Positions 1-10,351 of a stretch of 64,000 nucleotides of DNA are shown in pieces. Position numbers and translations under genes: made by a program. Under the pieces are notes generated by a model, which searched no databases, was not told the DNA's origin, and saw nothing but the letters and a program-made list of their open reading frames with translations. Every line of letters begins with the position of its first letter. Position 1 is the stretch's first letter. This DNA comes from Neospora caninum Liverpool (taxonomy: Eukaryota; Apicomplexa; Conoidasida; Eucoccidiorida; Sarcocystidae). The stretch is taken from assembly GCF_000208865.1 (NCBI RefSeq), contig NC_018394.1, positions 3,723,797 through 3,787,796 on the forward strand, given 5' to 3'.

Positions 1-140
1 CAATGATGGCCAGACTGAATCGAGTACGCTTCGGGGGCGAGGAGATTGTTTGAGTCACGCAGCGAAACGCTAGGACGTTTCACACAGCGAGAGAAAAGAG
101 AAGTAACTGCTTTTCTGTTGACAAGAGAAAGAAGAAGAAA

Positions 141-1695
141 TCAGACGGTAATGTCGTTCACTGCGCGGTAGCGCCCTTGGTGCCACTCAGCAAGAAGTTT
201 AATGTGGAACTCGGCCATCTTGACTCCCAGGTGTTTCTGAGAAAAGCGCGACACAGGCACGAAAGCAAAATTCCTGTCGCCAGCGAGGACCGAAAGTTAA
301 GCAGGACCGCTTTGTCTTTTATCCCTACCAGGAGCTGCAGTATCCGAGTCCACGAACCGAGGTGGACTGCGCACGCCACCCAGTATTTGCTCGCCTCTCC
401 TGCCGACACGCCGCGCAAAACGCGGAGACTCTGTCATTGTCTTCAAACTTCACCCGTGCGTTCTTTCCTGTGCTTCCACTCTTTTTGCTCCTAGCGTCAC
501 TTGCGTCGAGACGACTCATGCCAGCGTCACAGAAAAAGGCCCCGCACAGAACTTACGAGCACTTGTGCCTGTTCGGGAGTCAGAGGTTCTCCCTTTGTGC
601 ACACTGTGTAGTCGCCCAGAAGAAGAATTTTGCCGTCCTACAGACACGACAGAACAGTAAGCCGCGGGGGAATGAGCCAAAAGGTGCACGGCCTCGCACC
701 CACACAGTCGAGGCAGCGGCAATCCGTGGAAAGTAGGCTTCGGAGTTCTTTAGAACAGAATAGTGTTTGAAAAGGCGTGGTCCCTAGCAGAGTTGCGTGA
801 CAACCCATCCATGGACGTTTGGCACGAACAGGTCGCAATTCCCATCTCTAGCGGGTACCCGCGTGTGTGCTCCCTGATGAACGGCATCCAGTTGGCGTTT
901 GCAAACTGCTTGAAGAGTACTCGTCGACAACGCGATCGCCGCCGAAACCCCGTTTGCGCCGGACGTCCCTGCAGATCTTACTTTCAGAAGGGTGGGCAGA
1001 CCTAGAGACCGGAAACGCTGCTCTAGCGAGTGCGGAAACTGGGCAAGAGCGTCGGAACCCTCCTGCAAAAAAGCCAGAGCGCGCGCGGCCCGTTGCACCA
1101 GGGTAAACGGAATCTTCAGGGATGCTCAATAACACAGGCACTAGCGACTCCAAGAGAGTGCCTCGCAGCTGCTCGCGGCCCGTTCAGATCGAAGAGAACA
1201 CTGCAACACACTGGCATCACTTCATTTACACACATACAACGCCACGTCCTGTCTCCGCGACCATGGGGACTGGCCACAGAAAACGGTGTCTGTTGTCTCA
1301 AAACGCGTTTTCATCGAAGGGACCGACAGCCGGGAACGATGGGAGCCCCGACGGCCACCGGTGAGCGCAAACAGCTCTGCGAGGCGTTTTCTTGTTCGAG
1401 AGCGCGGGCGTGACAAAGGCCTGACGCGTCCATACGACTCGCATGTGGTTCCGCTCACCTTCAGCTGCATGCTCTGGGTGGCGACAAAACCCGCCCTGGC
1501 GAATTCTTTTGCCTGGACCTTGCGCAGCAGAGCCTGCAGCTTGTCAGCTGGGTGCGCGCAAACAAGCAGCGCCCGATGGCCAGACAAATTCTTGGACAGC
1601 TTGTGAATATTTGGGAGGCACTCGGTTGAGGGTGTCGTGCCCAGCGCTCGCTGGATGACCTTGTTTTTGCCGTAAAAAACTCTGAACAAATGGCA

Positions 1696-1726
<31 letters not shown>

Positions 1727-2896
1727 ACATGTATATATATATGTGTATATATCTGCATATAAATATACATATATATATATATATATAGAACGAAGAGACG
1801 CCATAGTCAGACCAGACTCCGCTTCCCGCTCCACTCTCGCCATACGCTGGCATGCCTCGCCGTGTACACATCTTGCGTTCGGCTCGGAGTTCCTGAGAGT
1901 CGACGCTCAGACAAGCTACGGTCAGGGGGAGTGGCAACAGACAGTGGTGCGGCTTGGAGTCCATCTAGCGAGACTCGACGACAACCTCGCGAAAACGACC
2001 GGCCCTCCGTCGCAGCAAAAACGCGAGTTCGGGCCGGCACACACACCGAACCTGGTTCGTGCACATCCGGAGAACCCGAAGAAACAAATGGATATACGGA
2101 GAAAGACAAAGCACACACACGATTCACAAGGAGAACCAAGTCGTCAGCTGGGCCCGCAAAACGTTTCATCGGCCTCCTCTGGCGACGTGTTTTATGCAGT
2201 CGGGACACATCAAGAGAAAGACGAGGGCAGCCAACAATGAAGGCACTGACCACACCTTTGCACGGAAGAGCGGCACACAGCGCGCTGAAACGGTCCCTCG
2301 CGTTTCGCGAAAGCGCCAGTTGCAAATCGGCGAGATTATGTACAGTCCCCGGGTGTCGACGGAGTTTCTCGGGGCTACCGCAGTTCTCCTACAGTTGCAC
2401 TTTCTGCGGCATATCTAAAGCCGTACGGAACGATCCCCCCCTGAGTCCGTAAGGAAACAATCCCAGGTCCACGGAGAACAACCTTTAGCATCCGCCAGGG
2501 CACGCATGAAGTGAGCAAGTCAAGCAAGGATGAAAGGATGCTTATCGCGCTGCATCGCTCCACGAGGGCGCAGCTGCAACATGTGAAAAGCCGCCGGCTG
2601 CACTGTGGGTGCCGCCGTGCCTACCACCAATATGTGCCCAGAGCGTGGAGAGCCGGACCCGTCGCTGCCATCACCCCTGTTGCTCACCTGCCTGGCTTGA
2701 TCAGGTCCCTGACCAGCTTGAGCAGAGAATTTCTCTGGTTCACGAACTCGACGAGGTAAACATGCTGGTTCTCCTCTTCACAGACGCTTCGTACGCTGTC
2801 CATCCACTGCTCCTTCACCTCCCTGCCCCGCTCGCTATTCTTCTGTTTCTTTACTTTCGTCAGTGAAACCACCTTGTTTCGCTTTGAGACCGGCAT
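141..2896 (-). CDS. MRTO4: MRTO4-like ribosome assembly factor (mRNA turnover protein 4 homologue), 5 exons, 229 aa
   Basis: Exons in transcript order are 2896-2688, 1681-1459, 1062-982, 637-557 and 236-141; all junctions are GT-AG and phase-consistent, giving 229 residues, a normal length for the family. Recognisable blocks are the basic start MPVSKRNKVVSLTKVKK, then FYGKNKVIQRALG (about 72-84), LHKLSK-like IHKLSKNLSGHRALLVC, FARAGFVAT, AQFPHSLEQRFRSLGLPTLL (exon 3), DYTVCTKGEPLTPEQAQVL (exon 4) and LGVKMAEFHIKLLAEW (exon 5), in the family order. Mrt4/MRTO4 is a nucleolar paralogue of stalk protein P0 that holds the stalk-base site of the pre-60S ribosome until P0 replaces it; that role is known of the family. 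Exon 1 begins at the first in-frame ATG. A TA microsatellite lies inside intron 1. Bases 1-140 are probably 3' UTR or downstream spacer. Species-level function is inferred. Confidence 0.93.
1694..1787. repeat. TA-rich microsatellite in intron 1 of the MRTO4-like gene
   Basis: About 94 bases of alternating (AT)n with GTAT/TATG interruptions. On the gene's strand it ends only about a dozen bases before the intron 1 acceptor (exon 2 starts at 1681), so it takes up the place where the branch point and pyrimidine tract would normally lie. Confidence 0.9.
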
Positions 2897-5800
2897 CTTT
2901 GCTCAACAACAGAGCGGTAGCGTGGCAACACTTGTCTGTGCTGGCTTTGCCGCAAACCACAGACACCTGGGAGGGTCAGCAGGAATCTCTGCTGTCGGCC
3001 CGACGGCTCCTGAAAAGTTACGATAACTGGAACGCACCGAGAACCCGCAAAAAAGCCGAAACCGGTGAGACCGGTCGAAAGCGATGAGTGTTCAGATTTA
3101 GGGACGCGACAAATGCGGCTCGGGAGAGGGCATACGCGTGGGTTCGTACCCTTGGAACACAGGATGGATTCGAGATTGCGTCTCTTAGGTTGCAGCAGTC
3201 AACGGTTAGACCTCCAGAGCAAGACGGACGGCCTCAGACACCAAAGCAGGCACGTTATGGCGGAAGGGGCGCTCCCCCGATGTCCTCCACGCACTTTGGA
3301 GTCCACTGATGTGCGGAAGAAAACCAATGGACCAGAATGGACAGCAGCCCCCTGCCGCGTCAAATTTAGGCTTTGGGCAACGCCTTCGAGACGAGGTCGA
3401 GGGCGGTCAGTATTCTCAAGCGCATTCGACAACAAGACGCCGCTCTTGTCAGGTGCAGAGGGCAACTTCGTATCACTTTTTGCGTCTCGCTGCTACTCAG
3501 GACATCAGAATGCCGATACGGCTGTTGCACAGCGTAGTCTTGATTGTCCGCCGAGTAGAGAGGATCATACAGGGTACACCAGAGCTAGGTATACATTCAC
3601 AAAAAGCTAAAGTTTTCTGGTTCTCGGGAAAAATTCAAGTAACAGGAAGAAAAGAGTGGGTCAATTGCAAAAGTGACGGTCAGAATCTGGATGTTTTCAG
3701 CCCGCTCGTCGCGAAGTTCCGACACAACGCAGCTACGACAAATGGATTTGCCTCTTCGGTCATACTTATTCTTGGAGCAATGAACCCGCGCCCTGTCTCT
3801 CTAACGAGATTCAGGAGGCACTAGACAACATAATTACCCAAGTGGCGAGCTTCTTCGTTCGTCTGACTCCGAAAACCGGGCTCCCGATGCCCTCAATCAG
3901 ATGTGGGGCCCTGCATGCATGCCAGTCGACAGGACAGCTGAGAACCTGTCTCTCGCAATTGTCCTTACATGCTGGTCGCCTACAAAAACAGCAGTCCAAC
4001 TCGCCGCACTTTCATGTGCAGGCAGTCATAGATTTGTTTATGTCAATGATATTTGGTTTGCCCAGTTCGCCCTACCACTCAATAGTTCGGGTTCCAGAAT
4101 AATTTGTTTCCGATCTCGTGGGACTGTGCCGCCAGAGTGAAGGCGGTGCTTCCGCTGCAAGCACAGTTGGCTGTAGTTGGCCCAGCTTCTTTGCATCAGA
4201 GGTATCGAGAGTCTACGGTTCTCCTTCCGGAATGTGCTCCTAACGTGCCTCTCGAAGTAATCAGCTTCTATATATTGCCAGATATTTGATTTCCTCTGCA
4301 GCGCAGTGCAACCAGAACATGTGTGGAGGGGACTTTGGCGTGCTTCCAGTAGGCCGAGCCCCAGGCAAGTGAAAAGCGGCGGAAATTTCAAGCAAACCAC
4401 GTTTCTTTTCAGTTGTTCTCGTCCCTCCACTCATCGTCGGTGCAAAGCATTGCTCGGCAAATACACAGCCCAAACTCCCGGATGTTTGCTCACTGGACAC
4501 AGAGCGTTTAGGCGCAAGACACAGCGGTTGTCTATGAATAGCGAAGGTTATCGCGTGTGTCTACAAAAACTAGGATCCAGAAGCCCTCGAAATTGGTGCG
4601 CTGCGCACATGCACAAACGCGTTAGAAATTCTGACGAGTTCTCTGTCGTCGAGATTCATCCTTGCGTGCTCTTCACTGTCTGACACCGCAAATCTTCTCC
4701 GGTGCACACTTTGCCACGTTCCCCATACGCTTTTCTAGTTGGCAACAGGATAAACTGGAAACTCTGCATTTATACAATGTACATCCCTGTTGCAGATGTC
4801 GGGCTCATGATGGCAGCACGGTCTGCGATAGTTAATCCTTGAGGCGGCTGCACCAGGATATTCTAGAACCCGAACTCTTGAGTGTTACGGCAAACTGGGC
4901 AGACCAAATATCGTCTCTCCATAGAATTTCCAGGTACCTGCATGCCTCATGAGAGGGCCGGCATTGTGTCACCAAAAGAGAGTTAGTTGTGCAGGAGGGA
5001 TTTTAGGAATTCGTGACTTGGGTGTCTTGGATACCATCGAAGCGAACGTAAAAGAAGTAAGGTAGGAAAAACATGGTTTCGATATGGAGTTGACGAGTCT
5101 TGGACACCATCGAAGCGAACGTAAAAGAAGTAAGCTAGGAAAAAACATGGTTTCGATGTGGTGTTCACGAGTTCTTTGAACAAGCGTAACCCCGACACCG
5201 CGCTTGCCGCGTTGAACAGCCATGGCGTGCACGGAGACGTTCCGGAGTCTTCCGCACGCTTGGCACAGGACGTGTCTGTGCCTGAACGTAGTCATTCTTT
5301 AGTTTAGGAACGGAGAGTTTAAGTACGTTTGTGACGGTTTGAGGTGCTATTTGCAACAAGTGACAGACGAGAATGGCAACAAGGCCCGACATTCAACCTT
5401 AACTCTTCTAAGGGCATCTGTGAGTTCCGTGGGTGTGCTCGCCAGTCATACGTAGCTATTGGAGACACGTGATTTTTGAACCGTTGAAACACTAGCACCC
5501 CACTGTAAGGTGAGGGATCAGACCCCACACAGACACGCTCTTTTCAGTCGTGGGGCCTCCAATTGTTAGGCGTGATACTTCGGCGTCAACACCTTTAAAG
5601 TCATCCTAGGGAGATTCCACCAATGAAACAGTCGCCAAGGAACCCGTGTTTGCAAGCTATCAGTCGTTACTCCTCGACGCGAGTGAGAGACAAACTGGTG
5701 GCCGACAGGGCGTCCTTGCGACCACTGCCGTATTTTTGTGCGGACTTTTACCCAAGATCGAACCACGGACACGGTTTCCACTTTCCAGCAACTGGGAAGC

Positions 5801-7738
5801 AGCTGATGTGTCGTCGCAGTTCTTGCGCGAAGAGTTGCCGTTCTCGCACCTAGAACCTCAGCGGTGTTCTGGAGGAGCCCTGCGGTGACAGAAATTTCGT
5901 GGCAACACAACATCCGCTTGGAGGTTGCGTGCCCATAACGCACTTCCTTTGCAAGTGCGAGTCGCCCTCACATAACCACAAATGCTGACATCTCGAGTAA
6001 GTTTGTGCGTGCCCCCGATGTACGGTCCTACTGCGCAGTAAATGTGCGGGTTCTGCGTGGAGCCAGCGTCCGGGTCCACCCGCAGGTTCCCTTCCTGGGC
6101 ACTGAGGAAGCCTAGCATGCGGCCATGGGAAACCGAGCTTCACCTCTCAGGTGACGTGGAGGTTCGGAAGACTGGCGATTGAAGGCCGTGCGTATGGAAC
6201 TGCCTTGACCATTTCCTCTGTTCTTGTCTCTTCGCCGTGAGCCTAAACATATCGGTTCTTCGGCACACGTTCTTGGCAATAGCCGATGGAAAGTGCTCCC
6301 CTGCCTTGGTCAAGGATCGGTTCAACCACCTGAGCCGTGTTTGATTGCTCAGCCACACTTGGACGCCAGAGTTTCTGCGTGATCTGCGCGTTGGACTGCG
6401 TTCTTTCTGTCGACGACGTGTTTTCACTTTGTCAACGACGCATCGGGACGCCTCTAGTGTGAAAGAGAAGGTGCGCCAGGACCAACAGCCACTGGGTGCG
6501 GTGCCCGCGCCTATCAGAAGACTGTTTTCTTGTCGCTCGCCCAGGCCTGCGCCCAACCGCCACAGCCCACCGGTCCTCTGTGCTCCCTCGGCCTTGCCCT
6601 GAGAGCAAACGCGAGTGCGCCATTATATACCGGGGAAGAAACCCTATGAAAAAGACGATTTTGAGTACAGCGTTCGTTTTCTATATCGGTAAGGGGGAAG
6701 CCACACGGGCCACAGAGTGCACATGTGTTTGTGTGTGGTAAGAAAAAGAGACATTTTTCGCGCAGAAGAAGCGCGGAGACATGAATTGGTGCCGCCTGCC
6801 AGACAAAAAGCCTTCACAGCCCCGCACATGCGGAGCTTTGCAGTATCCTGGAGACTGTTCCCTGCGTGACAATAGTTAGAATTGAGGCGAGTCATTCCGA
6901 GTCTTTGACATTTTGGGGCCTTTCCGACTTTTTATTGCTTTTTCTTTTCAAGTGTCATCTTTGTATGGCGGCCGTTAGTCCTTCCAGACAGACCCCGCAA
7001 CCTGCATTCCCTCGTGGATTACCCCTACCCCAAACGGAGTCAGCGGGCCCCACACAATCGTCGGCCCAGACGAATTTTAGGTGAGGAGGTATTTGTGCGT
7101 ATGTGTTATACACCCTGTGATGGGTTTCCTAGGCCATTTGTTTCTGAGGCGAACCGTTTTATTTCAAGTTCATGTCGCCATTTACCGGCTCTCCGAGGGG
7201 CCACAGTGCACACGGGATGCGCGGGGCATTTGCTGCCTACCCCATTCTGCTGGCTACGAGTCCGTTCGAGCGCGTGAAGGAACGCCCGCAGCCACAACGA
7301 AGTTGGACTCCCAGCAAATCGTCTTGACCCTGATCACCGCGTAGTTGCCCAGATATTGGTACTTCCAATGTTAGATCATTACTTCACAAGGGGGAATCCG
7401 CTGAACCTTGTGCGCAGTAACAGTGGAACTCAGCCGCTCCGTCGAGTCCATTGCTTTCCTGGTCCCTTTCAAGTGTTTTCAATCGCTATACATACCATGT
7501 GGGCTGTAAAGACACGGTAATTTGGGTGGCCTTCATTCTCGGAGGGAAATCGCCATCTTCTGAATCTCGCAGTTTTTTTTGTTTCACCGTCCATTGGCTA
7601 CCTCTGTTACTTCGGGACGACACGACACGTACCACAATTCTAGGGAGCATCATCCATTCCCCCCGATGCTCGCGGCTCCGTTTCGAAAACCAAGAGACTC
7701 TTGGCCCCTCTCGCCTTGTTGTTTGAGAAAGTCCGAAG
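2897..7738. other. Divergent intergenic region between the MRTO4-like and CCCH genes, no proven gene
   Basis: About 4.8 kb that must hold the promoters and 5' UTRs of the MRTO4-like gene (leftward) and the CCCH gene (rightward). Many ORFs of 60-180 codons occur on both strands, but none shows a family signature. A two-copy 73-base tandem repeat lies at 5026-5172. A minus-strand stretch at about 6118-5982 encodes a peptide resembling the C-terminal FAD/NAD(P) segment of disulfide oxidoreductases and ends at a GTGAGG donor; I could not connect it to other exons. A basic minus-strand ORF at 6556-6140 is also unassigned. Confidence 0.55.
5026..5172. repeat. Two tandem copies of a ~73-base unit
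   Basis: Copy 1 (5026-5098) and copy 2 (5099-5172) both start with cttgga followed by ccatcgaagcgaacgtaaaa, continue with a gtaagg/gtaagc block, then a poly-A tract, acatggtttcgat and a gttgacgag/gttcacgag end. The copies differ by a few substitutions and one A-tract indel. The overlapping minus-strand ORF repeats the same peptide block only because the DNA is duplicated. Confidence 0.85.
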
Positions 7739-10351
7739 ATGCTGTACAAGACGAACTTATGTAAATTCTATCTGAAGGGCACTTGTAAACGGGGCCACAA
7801 GTGTTCCTGGGCGCATGGAGAGAAGGATATTCGCCCGTTCCCGGCCTTCTTCAAAACTCGCATGTGCTACAATTGGATTTATTTTGGTACCTGTGACCGG
7901 CAGCCATGTACGTACGCCCATTCGCATCTCGAGCTTCGTGGATCGGGCAAAGCCCTTCGGCTGTGCAATTACTATTTCCGCGATGCCCATTGCCCAAAAG
8001 GCGCCAGGTGTCCGATGGCCCACGATGTGAACCAGCTGGATCCGGCCATAAAGAACCTTCCTCCGCTCCTCAATGAGTGGTCGGAGACAAACCCGCAGTC
8101 GCCGTCAGGAAGAAGCCCCACTCCCTGCAGTGGCGCTATTGATGCCGCTGGCGCCTCACAGCACCCGCCGGTCAAGACTTGCACTTCGCCGCGTCCGCGA
8201 CAACAGCCCAACTACTCTTTACCGTCCCAACACCCGCACCAGCAGCATCTCAATCCCCAAGAGCTCGCCCGTCACCATTTTCCCGGCTCTGTTCCTGCCG
8301 CCCCACATCGCGGTCTCCCACTGTATCCCCAAGGGCCTTCTCTGTCTGGCCCACATGCGGAAGGCGTCGCTTCTCCGCATGCCGTCTCCTCGCCTCACCA
8401 CTCCACCGTCCAACGGAACTCAGGCCTTCCAGACGAGCGCCTTCCACTGTCCCAGCTGCCGCACAGTGGTAAGCCCGCAGGCTCCCCACGGTGTTGCACA
8501 TCGGGGGGACTGAGTGCCGACGCAGTGCATGAGTCGGCGCGGCAACTCGCCAGTCACGAAGAAAGAGCGTTTCCTTGTGGCGTGGCGGGTGTCGACCCTG
8601 TTACACGGGAGGTAACGCCGCCGGTACGGCTGTATTCTTTCGGAGACAACAGCGGTGCATCGACGCCTGCGTCTGGGGTCTCAGGAGGAATTCGTCCCTC
8701 AACTAGGCTGATCGAGAACTACGCGAGGCACGCCAGAGCAGGCGGCGGGGAGCGGCTCGACAGCGCCTCGCTTCTGCCTCCGCCGCACCCCTCAGTGACG
8801 CCGAGCGCCTGCGGGCCCCACGAGTCGCTCCATGGGGCCGAGCTTTCGGTGGGCGGCCAGGCGCGCGCGCCAGGCGCCGGAGCTCCTTTCTCGCCGCTTC
8901 CTGCGGACCCACAAGATGGCGGCTTTCCGCCCGTCTTGGACGGCGTGGTTCGCGAGCAAAAGGGAACGGGAGGATCCTTGCTCTGTGATTCCTGGCTCTG
9001 GCCTCAGCAAACCGCGGGGCATCCGCTCTCAGCGCCTAGGGATGCGTCAGGTGTGATGGAGGCAGCCGGCTGGTCAGCGGCCAGTCCGTCGTCGCTGCTC
9101 TCCGGGGTGGTCTCGGCAGCGGGCGGCGCGTTTTCGGAGTTATCTGAGCCGGGCACACAGCGCCACCAGGACCACGCGCTTTTATACGAACTGCAAAGGG
9201 ATGGCAGTTCTGAAAGCCGACGAGGCTCGAATGGCGAGTTTTACCCGGGGAACTGTGACCCGTTCGATCACTTGTGGGCTCTCCTAGACGACTCGCCTGG
9301 CCCGGCAAGCACCGAGTTTCGCGGGACGAGCAGTAGCCTGAACAACCGGATGCTTGATCTGCACTCGCCGGCAAGGTCACTCTGCGATTCCGGCGTGGAT
9401 GCGGGCGTTGCTGACGTTTTCCGCGTGGGCAACTCTTTGAGTGAACTGATCGGAACGGAAAAGCGCGAGGCGGCAGAAGGTTTCCGAGACTCGCGCTCAA
9501 CGGAGTGCAGCCAAAGTCTCAACCATAATCGTGCAAACTGGTCCGGCGCGGGAACAGACGCCGCCTCAGAGGGTGAGAGCCCTGGACGTTTTCCTGACGT
9601 TGGCGTGTCTGGTGCGAAAAGGCCCGACAGTGCGACGTGCAGCCCGAAGGCGTGTGCAGGAAACATTTCTTCGCCTACGAGTGTCTCTTCGCCGCTAGGC
9701 GCTTGCGGCCGAATTGGCGGCGGCACCTTTGGTCTCTCTTCTACCGCGAGCAGTGGTGTCGGGTCTGCACACTCGGGAAGGGAACCGTTCTTGTCGCAGG
9801 CGCGGCAGGTCCGGAGTGTCTCTCCGTCGGACGCGGCGCCGGCATCCGGATTTTCCGTTGGGGGTGAAGCGGCTGCGGCGGCGGGCGGTGAGCAGAGCCC
9901 GCCCACACAGCGAGCGGGGAAGGGGAGTGCGGAGAGCGAAGGCGTTGCGGGTTTGTGCACCCCGGTGCTTTCGGCAGGAACGGGATTGTGGGAGGAGAGT
10001 TCTAGGTGTTCTACGGGCACAGCGCTGGGGCGGGAAACGAGCCTTCGGAGCCAGGCGTGCTGTAGCCCAAGCAACAGCAACAGAAGCTATACGAGCAACT
10101 ACAGCACAAGTCTCGGGACCAGTCGAAACGGAGGCAGCGATGTGGCCAATGGAGAAGGAATTCAACAGGGAGTCCGTAGCTGCTTTGAAGTCATGGGAGG
10201 AGGGATCCAGGGCGCGCCAGGCCTGTGGACTCTGGCAGCACGGGCTGGGACCGAAACCTCCTCCGATCCTGCAGGGTCATCGGACGAGCACGTCGATGAA
10301 GCTGATGCTGCACATCTAGCAGAGTTCTTCCTCAACGCGCCGCTGATGTAG
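7739..10351 (+). CDS. CCCH-type zinc-finger protein, single exon, 870 aa
   Basis: An uninterrupted ORF begins at ATG 7739. Three C-x7/8-C-x4/5-C-x3-H fingers are packed into the first 95 residues: C8-C16-C22-H26, C43-C52-C57-H61 and C76-C85-C91-H95. Motifs such as LCKFYLKGTCKRG and CNYYFRDAHCPKG are typical of RNA-binding CCCH modules. The remaining ~770 residues are low complexity, rich in Ser, Gly, Pro and Ala with a His/Gln-rich patch near 155-185, and have no other domain I recognise. CCCH arrays of this kind usually bind single-stranded RNA and act in mRNA processing or decay; targets here are unknown. The fingers sit directly at the N-terminus, so an upstream coding exon is not needed. 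The gene is divergent from the MRTO4-like gene. Confidence 0.9.
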   Translation: MLYKTNLCKFYLKGTCKRGHKCSWAHGEKDIRPFPAFFKTRMCYNWIYFGTCDRQPCTYAHSHLELRGSGKALRLCNYYFRDAHCPKGARCPMAHDVNQLDPAIKNLPPLLNEWSETNPQSPSGRSPTPCSGAIDAAGASQHPPVKTCTSPRPRQQPNYSLPSQHPHQQHLNPQELARHHFPGSVPAAPHRGLPLYPQGPSLSGPHAEGVASPHAVSSPHHSTVQRNSGLPDERLPLSQLPHSGKPAGSPRCCTSGGLSADAVHESARQLASHEERAFPCGVAGVDPVTREVTPPVRLYSFGDNSGASTPASGVSGGIRPSTRLIENYARHARAGGGERLDSASLLPPPHPSVTPSACGPHESLHGAELSVGGQARAPGAGAPFSPLPADPQDGGFPPVLDGVVREQKGTGGSLLCDSWLWPQQTAGHPLSAPRDASGVMEAAGWSAASPSSLLSGVVSAAGGAFSELSEPGTQRHQDHALLYELQRDGSSESRRGSNGEFYPGNCDPFDHLWALLDDSPGPASTEFRGTSSSLNNRMLDLHSPARSLCDSGVDAGVADVFRVGNSLSELIGTEKREAAEGFRDSRSTECSQSLNHNRANWSGAGTDAASEGESPGRFPDVGVSGAKRPDSATCSPKACAGNISSPTSVSSPLGACGRIGGGTFGLSSTASSGVGSAHSGREPFLSQARQVRSVSPSDAAPASGFSVGGEAAAAAGGEQSPPTQRAGKGSAESEGVAGLCTPVLSAGTGLWEESSRCSTGTALGRETSLRSQACCSPSNSNRSYTSNYSTSLGTSRNGGSDVANGEGIQQGVRSCFEVMGGGIQGAPGLWTLAARAGTETSSDPAGSSDEHVDEADAAHLAEFFLNAPLM

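Noticed and set aside
1..54. Short plus-strand ORF at the window edge (MMARLNRVRFGGEEIV then stop)
   Set aside because: Too short to judge and lies in the probable 3' flank of the MRTO4-like gene; could be chance.
1707..2240. 177-codon plus-strand ORF starting in a TA repeat
   Set aside because: It starts in microsatellite DNA and lies in MRTO4-like intron 1; no signature.
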